Shown here: one piece after another, positions 43,722 to 52,589 of the stretch
Numbering within the stretch: the stretch's first letter is position 1
How the letters are laid out: the number at the start of each line of letters is the position of its first letter
Source: Bradyrhizobium mercantei
GTDB lineage: Bacteria; Pseudomonadota; Alphaproteobacteria; Rhizobiales; Xanthobacteraceae
Length of the DNA stretch: 64,000 nt
Assembly: GCF_001982635.1 (NCBI RefSeq)
Contig: NZ_MKFI01000004.1
Coordinates: forward strand, 613,609-677,608
Direction: 5' to 3'
The notes under the pieces: generated by a model
What the model saw: the letters and a program-made list of their open reading frames with translations, nothing else
Told to the model about the DNA's origin: nothing
Databases searched by the model: none
Position numbers and translations under genes: made by a program

Positions 43722-44993
43722 TCAGCTATTCACTGTATCGTGCGGTCGGAAATTCTCGACCAGGCGCAGCAGCACCCGCGCGCCGGTGTCGGCGTCGGCG
43801 AGTTCGACGTGCTCGGCGGGATTGTGGCTGATGCCGCCGCGGCAGCGCACGAAGATCATGCCGATATCGGCGACGTCGACCATCGCCATGCCGTCATGCC
43901 CTGCCCCGCTCGGCAGTTCGAACACGGCGTATCCCTCGCCAGCTACCGCCTCGGCGATCTGCGCTTTCAGCCACGGCGCGCAGGGCACGCTGCGGTTCTC
44001 GTGGGTGACGTCGATCTGAAGTGCGACCTCGCGTCGCGTTGCGATCGCCTCGATCTGCCGCACGATGTCGGCGACGGCGCGCTTGCGATGCATGTCGCTC
44101 TGCGAGCGGATGTCCATCGTGAAGGACACCTTGCCGGGGATCACGTTGGTGGCGCCCGGCATCGCGTTGACATAGCCGACGGTGCCGACGAGGCCGGCTT
44201 CGTCGCTCTTGCAGAACTGCTCGATCGCAACGATGCATTCCGCGGCACCGGTCAGCGCGTCGCGCCGCAACGGCATCGGCACGGTGCCGGCATGGCCGGC
44301 CATGCCGGTGAGGTTGGCGGCGAGCCTTGTAGCACCTGAAATCGCGGTGACGACGCCGACCGGCAGCGCCTTCTCCTCCAGCACGGGCCCCTGCTCGATG
44401 TGCAGCTCGACATAGCCGAGCAGCTCGCGACGAGCGCGCGCCGCCTTGCCGATATGATCGGGATCGAGGCCGAACTGGATCAGCGCGTCGCGCATCGAGG
44501 TGCCGGCGCGATCACGGGTGTTGAGCACGCTCTCGTCGAAGGTGCCGGCCACCGCGCGACTGCCGAGCAAGGTCGAGGCGAAGCGCACGCCCTCCTCGTC
44601 CGCGAAACCGACGATCTCGATTGCGAATGGCAATCGCTTGCCGCGCCGGTTCAGATCGGCGACGCAGGCAATCGCGGTGATGACGCCGAGCGGGCCGTCC
44701 CATCGGCCGGCATCGCGCACGGTGTCGTAATGCGAGCCGAGCATCAGCGCCGGCAGGCCCGGCCGCTCGCCCTCGTAGCGGCCGCAGACATTGCCGATCG
44801 CATCGAGATGCGCGCTCATACCGGCCTCGCGCATCCAGGACAGGATGAGATCGGCCGCCTTGCGATGCTCGTCGGTGAGGAAGACACGCGCCAGGTGCTC
44901 CGGCGTCTCGGAGATCGCCGCGAGCTGATTGATCCGCGCCACGATCTCGTCGCCAAGGGGAGACGGATTCGAAGACGGATTCTTCTCGCTCAT
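43722..44993 (-). CDS. Zn-dependent amidohydrolase, allantoate/N-carbamoyl-amino-acid type
   Basis: A 423-residue M20-fold hydrolase of the AllC/HyuC/UAAHy group. Metal ligands are visible: His88 (GSHYDTV), Asp99 (RWDGPLGV), Glu133/134 (ADEEGVRF), His198 (ELHIEQGPVLE) and the C-terminal SHNPAEH. Members release ammonia and CO2 from allantoate, ureidoglycolate or N-carbamoyl amino acids. ATG 44993 is used; ATG 45005 would add four residues. It is divergent from the nucleobase-type ABC operon, which supports a role in using purine- or pyrimidine-derived nitrogen. Confidence 0.88.
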   Translation of the reverse strand: MSEKNPSSNPSPLGDEIVARINQLAAISETPEHLARVFLTDEHRKAADLILSWMREAGMSAHLDAIGNVCGRYEGERPGLPALMLGSHYDTVRDAGRWDGPLGVITAIACVADLNRRGKRLPFAIEIVGFADEEGVRFASTLLGSRAVAGTFDESVLNTRDRAGTSMRDALIQFGLDPDHIGKAARARRELLGYVELHIEQGPVLEEKALPVGVVTAISGATRLAANLTGMAGHAGTVPMPLRRDALTGAAECIVAIEQFCKSDEAGLVGTVGYVNAMPGATNVIPGKVSFTMDIRSQSDMHRKRAVADIVRQIEAIATRREVALQIDVTHENRSVPCAPWLKAQIAEAVAGEGYAVFELPSGAGHDGMAMVDVADIGMIFVRCRGGISHNPAEHVELADADTGARVLLRLVENFRPHDTVNS

Positions 44994-45274
44994 GCTGTTT
45001 CCCATCAGTCCAACCCGGCGCCGCAGCCCGCTTCACTCGTAGCAGGCCCGATCCGATTCACCAGCCGGCAATCGCGCCTGGTGCGCCAAACCCTGATCGG
45101 CGCCCAGCCCGCTCCCGGCCGGTTAGCGACTGCTTAACGGTATTGCATACAACAGCGAATGATCGCACACAAATTAGGCAAATCTAATCTGCGCGGGTTC
45201 CGAACCCGATCATGTCTGTTGTCATTCTCATTCATATTCAGATAGTTAGGGAATGGTGACTGCCAAGCACGCTC

Positions 45275-45289
45275 TGGCACGAAGCTTGC
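45275..45289 (+). promoter_or_regulatory. sigma-54 promoter of the BMP-type ABC operon
   Basis: TGGCACGAAGCTTGC matches the -24/-12 consensus fully: TGGCAC, the invariant GG and GC exactly ten bases apart, and TTGC. It lies 76 bases before the first ATG. The rest of the 44994-45364 gap holds no gene. Sigma-54 with NtrC normally turns on nitrogen-scavenging genes, which fits the operon. Confidence 0.85.
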
Positions 45290-45364
45290 GACACTCCCTT
45301 CAAGCGCCGCTGCCGGGCGGCTGCGACAAGGACAGGCGGGCCGGCCCGCCGGAGGGAGCAGGCG

Positions 45365-46474
45365 ATGGATTTTGGCAGGATTTCAAGACGGCATTTATTG
45401 CAGGGAAGCGCGGCGCTGGCGCTCGGCAGCACGCTCGGCATTCGCGGCGCGGCGGCGGCGGAAACCACGGTCGGCTTCATCTATGTCGGGTCGCGCGACG
45501 ACTACGGGTACAACCAGGCCCACGCCCAGGGCGCTGCCGCGGTGAAGAAGCTGCCCGGCATCAAGGTGGTCGAGGAAGAGAAGGTGGCGGAGACCGATGC
45601 GGTCGAGAAGACCATAGAGTCCATGGTCAATCTCGATGGCGCCACGCTGCTGTTTCCGACCTCGTTCGGCTACTACAACCCGCATGTCGTCAAGATGGCG
45701 ACCAAGTTTCCCAAGCTGCACTTCGAGCATTGCGGCGGGCTCTGGTCGGACAAGGACCCGAAGAACGCCGGCAGCTATTTCGGCTATATCGACGAGGCGC
45801 AATACATCTCCGGCATCGTCGCCGGCTATTCGACCAAGAGCGGCAAGCTCGGCTTCGTCGCCGCCAAGCCGATCCCGCAGGTGCTGCGCAACATCAACGC
45901 CTTCACGCTCGGCGCCCGCCTCGCCAATCCGAAGGCGACGACGCAGGTGATCTTCACCGGCGACTGGTCGATGCCGGTCAAGGAAGCCGAGGCGACCAAC
46001 AGCCTGATCGACCAGGGAGTCGACGTACTGACCTGCCATGTCGACGGCCCCAAGACGATGGTCGAGAACGCCGCGCGGCGCGGCGCGATGGTGTGCGGCT
46101 ATCACGTCAACCAGTCACCGCTGGCGCCGAAGGCCTATCTCACCGGCGCCGAATGGAATTGGGAGGCGCTGTATCCGAAATTCGTCAAGATGATCACCGC
46201 GGGCGAGGCGATCCCGAATTTCTATCGCGGCGGCCTGAAGGAGGAGATCGTCAAGGTCTCGCCCTATGGCGAGATGGTCTCGGCGGAAGCGCGCAAGCAT
46301 GCCGACGACGTCAAGGCCAAGTTCATGTCCGGCGAGTACACGATCTTCAAGGGCCCGCTCGTCGACAACAAGGGCAAGACGGTGATTGCGTCCGGCACCG
46401 ATCGCGGCCAGCAGGATCCCGAACTCGAGAAGATGGACTATCTCGTCGAGGGCGTGATCGGAGCCACCGCGTGA
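45365..46474 (+). CDS. BMP-family ABC substrate-binding protein
   Basis: A 369-residue basic-membrane-protein (Med/BmpA-like) periplasmic binding protein. A Tat-type signal opens the protein (ISRRHLLQGSAALALG). The core includes TVGFIYVGSRDDYGYNQAHAQGA and YFGYIDEAQYISGIVAGYSTKSGKLGFV, as in purine-nucleoside and nucleobase binding proteins. GGAGGG lies upstream of ATG 45365. First gene of a five-gene operon; ligand probably a purine, pyrimidine or ureide such as biuret or allantoin. Confidence 0.9.
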   Translation: MDFGRISRRHLLQGSAALALGSTLGIRGAAAAETTVGFIYVGSRDDYGYNQAHAQGAAAVKKLPGIKVVEEEKVAETDAVEKTIESMVNLDGATLLFPTSFGYYNPHVVKMATKFPKLHFEHCGGLWSDKDPKNAGSYFGYIDEAQYISGIVAGYSTKSGKLGFVAAKPIPQVLRNINAFTLGARLANPKATTQVIFTGDWSMPVKEAEATNSLIDQGVDVLTCHVDGPKTMVENAARRGAMVCGYHVNQSPLAPKAYLTGAEWNWEALYPKFVKMITAGEAIPNFYRGGLKEEIVKVSPYGEMVSAEARKHADDVKAKFMSGEYTIFKGPLVDNKGKTVIASGTDRGQQDPELEKMDYLVEGVIGATA

Positions 46475-47580
46475 CGACCGAGGCGGCGGAATCGGTGGGG
46501 GCGGCCGGCGTTGCTCCGGCCGCCGATGCCGGGTTCGTCCAGCGCTACGGCGCGAGCATCGAATACATCCTGATCCCCGCCGCCGCGCTGATCGGCGCGC
46601 TCGCGGTGTTCGGCGGCTTCATTGCGCTCTACGGCAAGAACCCGCTCGACCTCTATTTCTACATGTATTACGGCGCGTTCGGCACCGCCTTCTCCTGGCA
46701 GAACACGCTGACCCGCGCCGCACCCTTGATCCTGACCGCGCTGTGCACGGCATTGCCGGCGCAGCTCGGCATGGTGATCATCGGCGGTGAAGGCGCGCTC
46801 CTGATCGGCGCGCTGTCGGCGACATCGGCTGCGCTGGCGCTGCAAGGCGCGGCGCCGATCGTGGTGCAAATCGCGATGGTGATCGCGGGCATGATCGGCG
46901 GCGGCCTCTGGATCACGCTGTCGGGCGGCTTGCGTCAGTATCGCGGGGTCAACGAGACGATCTCGAGCCTGCTGCTGGTCTATATCGCGCTCGCGATCCT
47001 CAACCATCTGGTCGAGGGGCCGATGCGCGATCCGGCGAGCCTCAACAAGCCGTCGACACGCGAGATCGGCGCCGCCAACATGATCGGCAGCATTCCCGGC
47101 ACCGACGTGCATTGGGGGCTGGTGTTCGGCCTCGTCGCGGCGGTGGCCGCCTACATCCTGATCTATCATACCACGTTCGGTTTCGCGGCGCGGGTCGCCG
47201 GCGGCAACATCCGCGCCGCCAAGATCGTCGGCCTTTCCGTCGGCAAGCTGATCCTGACCGTCTGCTTCCTCGCCGGCAGCTGTGCCGGGCTCGCCGGCAT
47301 GATCGAGGTCGCGGCGGTGCAGGGCCGCACCAACGCCAACCTCGCGGCAGGCTACGGCTTCACCGGCATCCTCGTTGCGTTCCTGGCGCGGCAGAATCCG
47401 CTTGCGATCATTCCGGTCGCGATCCTGCTCGGCGGCATCTCGGCCTCCGGCGGCCTGTTGCAGCGGCGGCTCGGCCTGCCCGACGCCTCGGTGCTGGTGC
47501 TGCAAGGCATCATCTTCGTGTTCGTGCTGGCAAGCGACGCGCTCTACGGGCGCATCGGCTTCCCCAGGGGAAAGTCCTGA
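46471..47580 (+). CDS. BMP-type ABC transporter permease 1
   Basis: A 369-residue permease of the BPD_transp_2 (RbsC/YufP-like) family with about ten helices. Typical segments are RAAPLILTALCTALPAQLGMVIIGGEGALLIGA, GVNETISSLLLVYIA and GFTGILVAFLARQNPLAIIP. GTG start overlaps the binding-protein stop (GTGA). The open frame extends back antisense-like through the previous gene but is not coding there. Confidence 0.9.
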   Translation: MTTEAAESVGAAGVAPAADAGFVQRYGASIEYILIPAAALIGALAVFGGFIALYGKNPLDLYFYMYYGAFGTAFSWQNTLTRAAPLILTALCTALPAQLGMVIIGGEGALLIGALSATSAALALQGAAPIVVQIAMVIAGMIGGGLWITLSGGLRQYRGVNETISSLLLVYIALAILNHLVEGPMRDPASLNKPSTREIGAANMIGSIPGTDVHWGLVFGLVAAVAAYILIYHTTFGFAARVAGGNIRAAKIVGLSVGKLILTVCFLAGSCAGLAGMIEVAAVQGRTNANLAAGYGFTGILVAFLARQNPLAIIPVAILLGGISASGGLLQRRLGLPDASVLVLQGIIFVFVLASDALYGRIGFPRGKS

Positions 47581-47581
47581 C

Positions 47582-48508
47582 ATGGCGGACGCATCGCTCG
47601 GGCTCTGGACCGTCCCGCTCGCCGTGTTCGGCGGCGCCATCCGCGTCTCGACGCCGTTTTTGTTCGTCAGCCTCGGCGAATGCATCACCGAGCGAAGTGG
47701 CCGCATCAATCTCGGCCTCGAAGGCACGCTGGTGATGGGCGCAATGAGTGCCTACGGCATCTCCTACCTCTCCGGCTCGCCATGGCTCGGCGTGCTCGCG
47801 GCCGGGATCACCGGTGCCTTGTTCGGCGCGCTGCATGCCGGGATCTGCTCGCTGCCGCGCGTCAACGACATCGCGGTCGGCATCGCCCTGATGCTGCTCG
47901 GCACCGGTTTGGCCTTCTTCCTCGGCAAGCCGCTGATCGAGCCGACCGCGGCACGGCTGCCGGCGATCGATTTCGGCTGGTGGAGCGACATCCCGCAGGT
48001 GCGCGCGGCGCTGCGCATCAACGTTCTGTTCCTGATCGGCGTCGCGATCGCGCCGCTGCTGTACTGGGCGTTCAGGAGCACGCGCTGGGGCCTGTTGATC
48101 CGCACCGCCGGCGAAAGCGCGGATGCGGCGCGCGCGATGGGCCATTCCGTGCTGCTGATCCGGCTGCGCGCCACCATGGTCGGCGGCTTCCTCGCCGGCA
48201 TCGGCGGCTCGTTCCTGTCGCTGTTCTATCCCGGCAGCTGGAACGAAGGCCTCTCCTCCGGACAGGGTATCACGGCCGTGGCGCTCGTCATCTTCGCGCG
48301 CTGGGACCCGATGCTGTGCCTGTGGGCCTCGCTCGCCTTCGGCGGCGCCGCCGCCCTCGGGCCCGCGCTGCAATCGGTCGGCATCACCTCCGGCTATCAT
48401 CTGTTCAACGCCGCGCCCTACATCCTGACCTTGGCGATCATGATCATCACCTGCTCGCCGAAGCGCACGCTGACCGGCGCGCCCGCCGAATTGTCCATCA
48501 CCCGATAG
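47582..48508 (+). CDS. BMP-type ABC transporter permease 2
   Basis: A 308-residue permease of the YufQ type, partner of the preceding one. It shows TPFLFVSLGECITERSGRINLGLEGTLVMGA, the motif at the first helices of these subunits, and GQGITAVALVIFARWDPMLC. ATG is one base after the upstream stop. Confidence 0.9.
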   Translation: MADASLGLWTVPLAVFGGAIRVSTPFLFVSLGECITERSGRINLGLEGTLVMGAMSAYGISYLSGSPWLGVLAAGITGALFGALHAGICSLPRVNDIAVGIALMLLGTGLAFFLGKPLIEPTAARLPAIDFGWWSDIPQVRAALRINVLFLIGVAIAPLLYWAFRSTRWGLLIRTAGESADAARAMGHSVLLIRLRATMVGGFLAGIGGSFLSLFYPGSWNEGLSSGQGITAVALVIFARWDPMLCLWASLAFGGAAALGPALQSVGITSGYHLFNAAPYILTLAIMIITCSPKRTLTGAPAELSITR

Positions 48509-48523
48509 CCAGCGAGATCATTC

Positions 48524-49207
48524 ATGCCCGAGCGCTTCATCAAGTCCGAGCCCTACGCCTGGCCCTACAATGGCGACCTGCGGCCGCAAAACACCGCGCT
48601 CATCATCATCGACATGCAGACCGATTTCTGCGGCGTCGGCGGCTATGTCGACAAGATGGGCTATGACCTCTCGCTGACTCGGGCGCCGATCGAGCCGATC
48701 AGGAAGCTGCTTGCAGTAATGCGCGCGCAGGGCTTTCACATCATCCACACCCGCGAAGGCCACCGTCCTGATTTGGCCGACCTGCCCGCCAACAAGCGCT
48801 GGCGCTCGCGCCAGATCGGCGCCGGGATCGGCGATCCCGGCCCGTGCGGCCGCATCCTGGTGCGCGGCGAGCCGGGCTGGGAGATCATTCCCGATCTCGC
48901 GCCGCTGCCGGGCGAACCCATCATCGACAAGCCCGGCAAGGGCTCGTTCTGCGCCACCGATCTCGAACTGATGCTGCGGCTGCGTGGGATCGAGAACATC
49001 GTGCTGACCGGCATCACCACCGACGTCTGCGTCCACACCACGATGCGCGAGGCCAACGATCGCGGCTTCGAATGCGTGCTGGTCGAGGATTGCTGCGGCG
49101 CGACCGACAAAGGCAACCACGATCACGCGCTGAAGATGATCAAGATGCAGGGCGGCGTGTTCGGCGCGGTGACCAAATCCGCCGACCTGATCGGGGCGCT
49201 GTCGTGA
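48524..49207 (+). CDS. biuH: cysteine hydrolase, biuret-hydrolase-like
   Basis: A 227-residue isochorismatase-family enzyme with triad Asp30 (IIDMQTDF), Lys136 (DKPGKGSFCAT) and Cys169 (TTDVCVHTT). From memory it matches Rhizobium leguminosarum biuret hydrolase almost throughout (PYPWPYNG-like N-terminus, HTREGHRPDLADLPANKRWR, GGVFG near the end). The triad and a conserved Gln (209) fall at a constant six-residue offset from the residues I recall for that enzyme. BiuH converts biuret to allophanate and ammonia. The gene lies inside an ABC operon, its stop overlapping the ATPase start. No allophanate hydrolase is in the window. Ureidoacrylate or carbamoyl-amide substrates remain possible. Confidence 0.82.
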   Translation: MPERFIKSEPYAWPYNGDLRPQNTALIIIDMQTDFCGVGGYVDKMGYDLSLTRAPIEPIRKLLAVMRAQGFHIIHTREGHRPDLADLPANKRWRSRQIGAGIGDPGPCGRILVRGEPGWEIIPDLAPLPGEPIIDKPGKGSFCATDLELMLRLRGIENIVLTGITTDVCVHTTMREANDRGFECVLVEDCCGATDKGNHDHALKMIKMQGGVFGAVTKSADLIGALS

Positions 49208-50736
49208 TCATCGGCGAGCCGCCGGCACCGTCAGGCGCGTTCGGCGTCGACGCCATCGCTATGACGATGCGGTTCGGCGACTTCCTCGCGCTCGACAATG
49301 TCGAGCTCAAGGTGCGCCCCGGCTCGTTCCACGCCCTGCTCGGCGAGAACGGCGCCGGCAAGAGCACGCTCGTCAAATGCATCATGGGCTATTACCACGC
49401 CACCGAAGGCGACATCCTGGTCGGCGGCCGCCAGCAGAGCATCGCCAATCCGAAGGACGCGCATGCGCTCGGGCTCGGCATGGTCTACCAGCATTTTACA
49501 CTCGTACCCGCGATGACGGTCGCGGAGAACCTGGTATTGGCACGCGACGACGTGCCGGCCGTCGTTGACTGGCGCAAGGAGAAGAAGGAGCTCGAGGCCT
49601 TCCTTTCGCGGATGCCGTTCAAGGTGCCGCTCGACGCCAAGGTCTCGGACATCTCCGCCGGCGAACGGCAGAAGTGCGAGATCCTCAAGCAGCTCTACCT
49701 GAAGCGCCGCTTCCTGATCCTGGACGAACCGACCTCGGTGCTGACCCCAGGCGAAGCCGACGAGGTGCTCGGCATGCTGCGTGCGATGGTGGTCGCGGGC
49801 GAGCTCACCATCCTGATGATCACGCACAAGTTCCGCGAGGTGATGGCCTTTGCCGACGAAGTGACGATCCTGCGCCGCGGCAAGCTCGCCGGCACCGGCA
49901 GGGTCGCCGATCTGACGCCCGACGAGATGGCCCGCACCATGATCGGCGCCGAGCAGCTGACGGTGCAGCCGCCACGCACCGGCGAGACCGGTGCGCCGCG
50001 GCTCGAGCTCGACAAGCTCACTGCGCTTGACGATGCCGGCGCGATTGCCGTGCACGGCGTGTCGCTGACGGTGAAGAGCGGCGAGATCGTCGGCATCGCC
50101 GGCGTGTCCGGCAACGGCCAGCGCCAGCTCGTCGAGGTGCTGGCCGGCCAGCGCGAAGCCGAGGGCGGCGTGATCCGCGTCCAGGGCGAGACCTATGCGG
50201 CGAGCCGCGAGGAGATGCGCCGCCACAGGATGTCGTTGCTGCCGGAGGAGCCGCTGAAGAACGCCTGCGTCGGCGGCATGAGCGTCGCCGACAACATCGC
50301 GTTCCGCGAGTTCGATCGCGCCCCGTTCGCCCGCGGCGGCTGGTGGCTGAACCGCGCGGCCTTCGGCGCCGACGCCGAGCGCAAGATCAACCGCTACAAG
50401 ATCAAGACCCGAACGCCGGAGACGCCGATCGCGGCGCTATCGGGCGGCAATGTGCAGCGCGCAGTGCTGGCGCGCGAGCTCTCGGGCGACGTCGAGGTGC
50501 TGATTGCCGCCAATCCCTGCTTCGGGCTCGACTTCGCGGCCGTAGCGCAGATCCACGCCGAGATCATGGCCGCCCGCAACCGCGGCGCCGCGGTGCTGCT
50601 GGTCAGCGAAGACCTCGACGAACTGCTGGAGCTGTCGGACCGGCTGGTCGTGATGTTCCATGGCGCCTTTGTGCACGAAGCCCGCGCCAGCGAGGCCGAC
50701 CTCACCGAGATCGGCCGGCACATGGCAGGTCACTAG
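49204..50736 (+). CDS. BMP-type ABC transporter double ATPase
   Basis: A 510-residue protein with two nucleotide-binding domains (YufO/NupO type). The first has Walker A GENGAGKST, signature ISAGERQK and Walker B FLILDEPTS. The second has a degenerate Walker A (GVSGNGQRQ), signature LSGGNVQR and a Walker B reading VLIAANPCFGLD, so only the first site is expected to be fully active, as is normal in this family. GTG start overlaps the hydrolase stop. Completes the importer; convergent with the MerR gene. Confidence 0.92.
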   Translation: MIIGEPPAPSGAFGVDAIAMTMRFGDFLALDNVELKVRPGSFHALLGENGAGKSTLVKCIMGYYHATEGDILVGGRQQSIANPKDAHALGLGMVYQHFTLVPAMTVAENLVLARDDVPAVVDWRKEKKELEAFLSRMPFKVPLDAKVSDISAGERQKCEILKQLYLKRRFLILDEPTSVLTPGEADEVLGMLRAMVVAGELTILMITHKFREVMAFADEVTILRRGKLAGTGRVADLTPDEMARTMIGAEQLTVQPPRTGETGAPRLELDKLTALDDAGAIAVHGVSLTVKSGEIVGIAGVSGNGQRQLVEVLAGQREAEGGVIRVQGETYAASREEMRRHRMSLLPEEPLKNACVGGMSVADNIAFREFDRAPFARGGWWLNRAAFGADAERKINRYKIKTRTPETPIAALSGGNVQRAVLARELSGDVEVLIAANPCFGLDFAAVAQIHAEIMAARNRGAAVLLVSEDLDELLELSDRLVVMFHGAFVHEARASEADLTEIGRHMAGH

Positions 50737-50766
50737 GACGCGGACTCTTGCGCTATGACGGCCCGA

Positions 50767-51246
50767 TCAACCTCTCCTGGCCGGACGGCGCTTCTTGCCG
50801 AGCATCTTCACGTCGGCCGCGGCCGTGGTCGCGCTCGTTAATTCGCCGCTCGGAAGCCGCGACAGCAAGCGGCGCGCGTTGTCCTCGCAATCGACACCGT
50901 CGGGCTTGGTCTCGATGTCCTTGATGAGCTCGACGAGTCCCGCCTTGCTCTGCGCGAGCCGAGCCTGCAGCGCCTCGATCTCCTTCACCTTGCCGTGAAG
51001 GCTTTCGAGGAGTGCGTCGTGCTCCCACGTGACCAGGTCGGGCGGCACCAGCGCCCGGATCTCGTCGAGGCTAAATCCGGCCTGCTGCGCGGTGGCGATC
51101 AGGGCGAGCATCACCACCGCCTCGGGCGGATAGCTTCTATACCCGTTCGGCTGCCGATCGACGGTCTTCAGCAGGCCAACCCGTTCGTAGAACCGGATGC
51201 GCGAGTGACTGAGGCCGCTGCGCGTCGCCAACTCCCCGATGTTCAT
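50767..51246 (-). CDS. MerR-family transcriptional regulator
   Basis: A 159-residue regulator: N-terminal winged helix (MNIGELATRSGLSHSRIRFYERVGLL, NGYRSYPPEAV), the dimerisation coiled-coil (ALLESLHGKVKEIEALQARLAQSKAGLVELIKDIE), and a short C-terminal part with one cysteine (DCEDNARRL). ATG 51246 follows GGGGGAG. Divergent from an old-yellow-enzyme gene across an 85-base gap containing a promoter with the long spacer MerR proteins act on. Effector probably an electrophile or redox stress. Confidence 0.9.
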   Translation of the reverse strand: MNIGELATRSGLSHSRIRFYERVGLLKTVDRQPNGYRSYPPEAVVMLALIATAQQAGFSLDEIRALVPPDLVTWEHDALLESLHGKVKEIEALQARLAQSKAGLVELIKDIETKPDGVDCEDNARRLLSRLPSGELTSATTAAADVKMLGKKRRPARRG

Positions 51247-51271
51247 CTTTGAAATCTCCCCCAAGAAGGGC

Positions 51272-51302
51272 TTGACCCTAAACTTAACTTAAAGGTTATG
51301 GT
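51272..51302 (+). promoter_or_regulatory. MerR-type promoter with 19-base spacer
   Basis: TTGACC (51272-51277) and TATGGT (51297-51302) are separated by 19 bases instead of 17, the signature of promoters untwisted by MerR-family activators. The spacer has a loose CCT..AGG dyad. It reads toward the oxidoreductase gene. Confidence 0.7.
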
Positions 51303-51331
51303 TTGTCCAAATCTTTCCAAGGAGATCCCTC

Positions 51332-52567
51332 ATGTCGTTGTTTTCACCGCTCACGCTGCCCGGCGGCGCCGAGATTCCCAACCGCATCGCCAAGGCTGCG
51401 ATGGAAGAAAATATGGCCGATCACGACCACGCACCCTCCGAGGGGCTGCTGCGGCTCTACCAGGCGTGGGCCGAGGGCGAAGCCGGGCTGATCATCACGG
51501 GGAACGTGATGGTCGATGCCCGCGCCATGACCGGCCCCGGCGGGGTCGTGCTGGAGAGCGACCGGCACCTCGATCGCTTCGCGGCTTGGGCAAAGGCCGG
51601 ACGCTCGCGAGGCGCGCAGTTCTGGATGCAGATCAACCATCCGGGACGACAGACACCGGCCGCACTTGGCCAGAACACGCTCGCGCCGTCCCCGATCGCC
51701 CTCGACCTCGGCGCACAGTCGAAGCGCTTCCCGGTGCCGCGCGAGATGACAGCCGCCGACATCGCCGACGTCGAGCGCCGCTTCGTCGTCACTGCGACGC
51801 TTGCCGAGCGCGCCGGCTTCACCGGTGTGGAAATCCATGCCGCGCACGGCTATCTGCTCAGCCAGTTCCTCTCACCCCTCTCTAACCGGCGGCAGGATCG
51901 TTGGGGCGGCAGCCTGGATAACCGCGCGCGACTGCTGCTCGACATCGTGCGCGGCGTCCGCGCCGCGGTAGCCCCCGGCTTTGCGGTCGCCGTCAAGCTC
52001 AATTCGGCGGACTTCCAGCGCGGCGGCTTCTCGCCGGATGATGCCAAGGCCGTTGTCGCCATGCTCGCGCCCCTCGGCGTCGACCTTGTCGAGCTGTCCG
52101 GCGGAAGCTACGAGGCGCCCGCGATGATGGGCTCCTCGCGCGACGAACGCACGCTCGCGCGCGAGGCCTACTTCCTGGAGTTCGCCCGCGACATCGCCGC
52201 CGTCGCGACGATGCCGCTGATGGTCACCGGCGGCATCCGCCGGCGCGAGGTCGCCGAGAAGGTCATCGACAGCGGCGTCGCGATGGCCGGCATCGCAACC
52301 GCGCTCGCCATCGAGCCGGATCTGCCTCGCAACTGGCGTCTCGGTCGGGTCGACGTGCCGTCACTCAAGCCGATCGCATGGAAGAACAAGCCCCTTGCCG
52401 CCACGGCGCACATGGCGGCGGTCAAGTACCAGTTGACCCGTCTCAGCCACCGGCGCCGCACGGTTCCCGGCGTTTCGCCGATCTGGGCGCTTATCGTCTC
52501 GCAAATCGACGCCAAGCGGCGGGCCAAGCAGTACCGTCACTGGATGCAGGCGATGGCCGCCGCTTAA
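51332..52567 (+). CDS. NADH:flavin oxidoreductase, old yellow enzyme family
   Basis: A 411-residue FMN TIM-barrel protein. Family segments are LPGGAEIPNRIAKAAMEENMAD, QINHPGRQTP, the catalytic-region GVEIHAAHGYLLSQFLSPLSN and RQDRWGGS, and the phosphate-binding MPLMVTGGIRRREVAEKV. It reduces activated alkenes (enones, maleimides, nitro compounds) with NAD(P)H. AAGGAG sits 7 bases before the ATG. Control by the adjacent MerR gene, inferred from the promoter, suggests detoxification of electrophiles. Confidence 0.92.
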   Translation: MSLFSPLTLPGGAEIPNRIAKAAMEENMADHDHAPSEGLLRLYQAWAEGEAGLIITGNVMVDARAMTGPGGVVLESDRHLDRFAAWAKAGRSRGAQFWMQINHPGRQTPAALGQNTLAPSPIALDLGAQSKRFPVPREMTAADIADVERRFVVTATLAERAGFTGVEIHAAHGYLLSQFLSPLSNRRQDRWGGSLDNRARLLLDIVRGVRAAVAPGFAVAVKLNSADFQRGGFSPDDAKAVVAMLAPLGVDLVELSGGSYEAPAMMGSSRDERTLAREAYFLEFARDIAAVATMPLMVTGGIRRREVAEKVIDSGVAMAGIATALAIEPDLPRNWRLGRVDVPSLKPIAWKNKPLAATAHMAAVKYQLTRLSHRRRTVPGVSPIWALIVSQIDAKRRAKQYRHWMQAMAAA

Positions 52568-52589
52568 CGAGCACGCGGCCTCAAGCAAG

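Noticed and set aside
45253..46470. Single long frame joining the binding-protein region to the first BMP permease
   Set aside because: The part before 46471 is an out-of-frame shadow of the binding-protein gene; the permease starts at the GTG overlapping that gene's stop.
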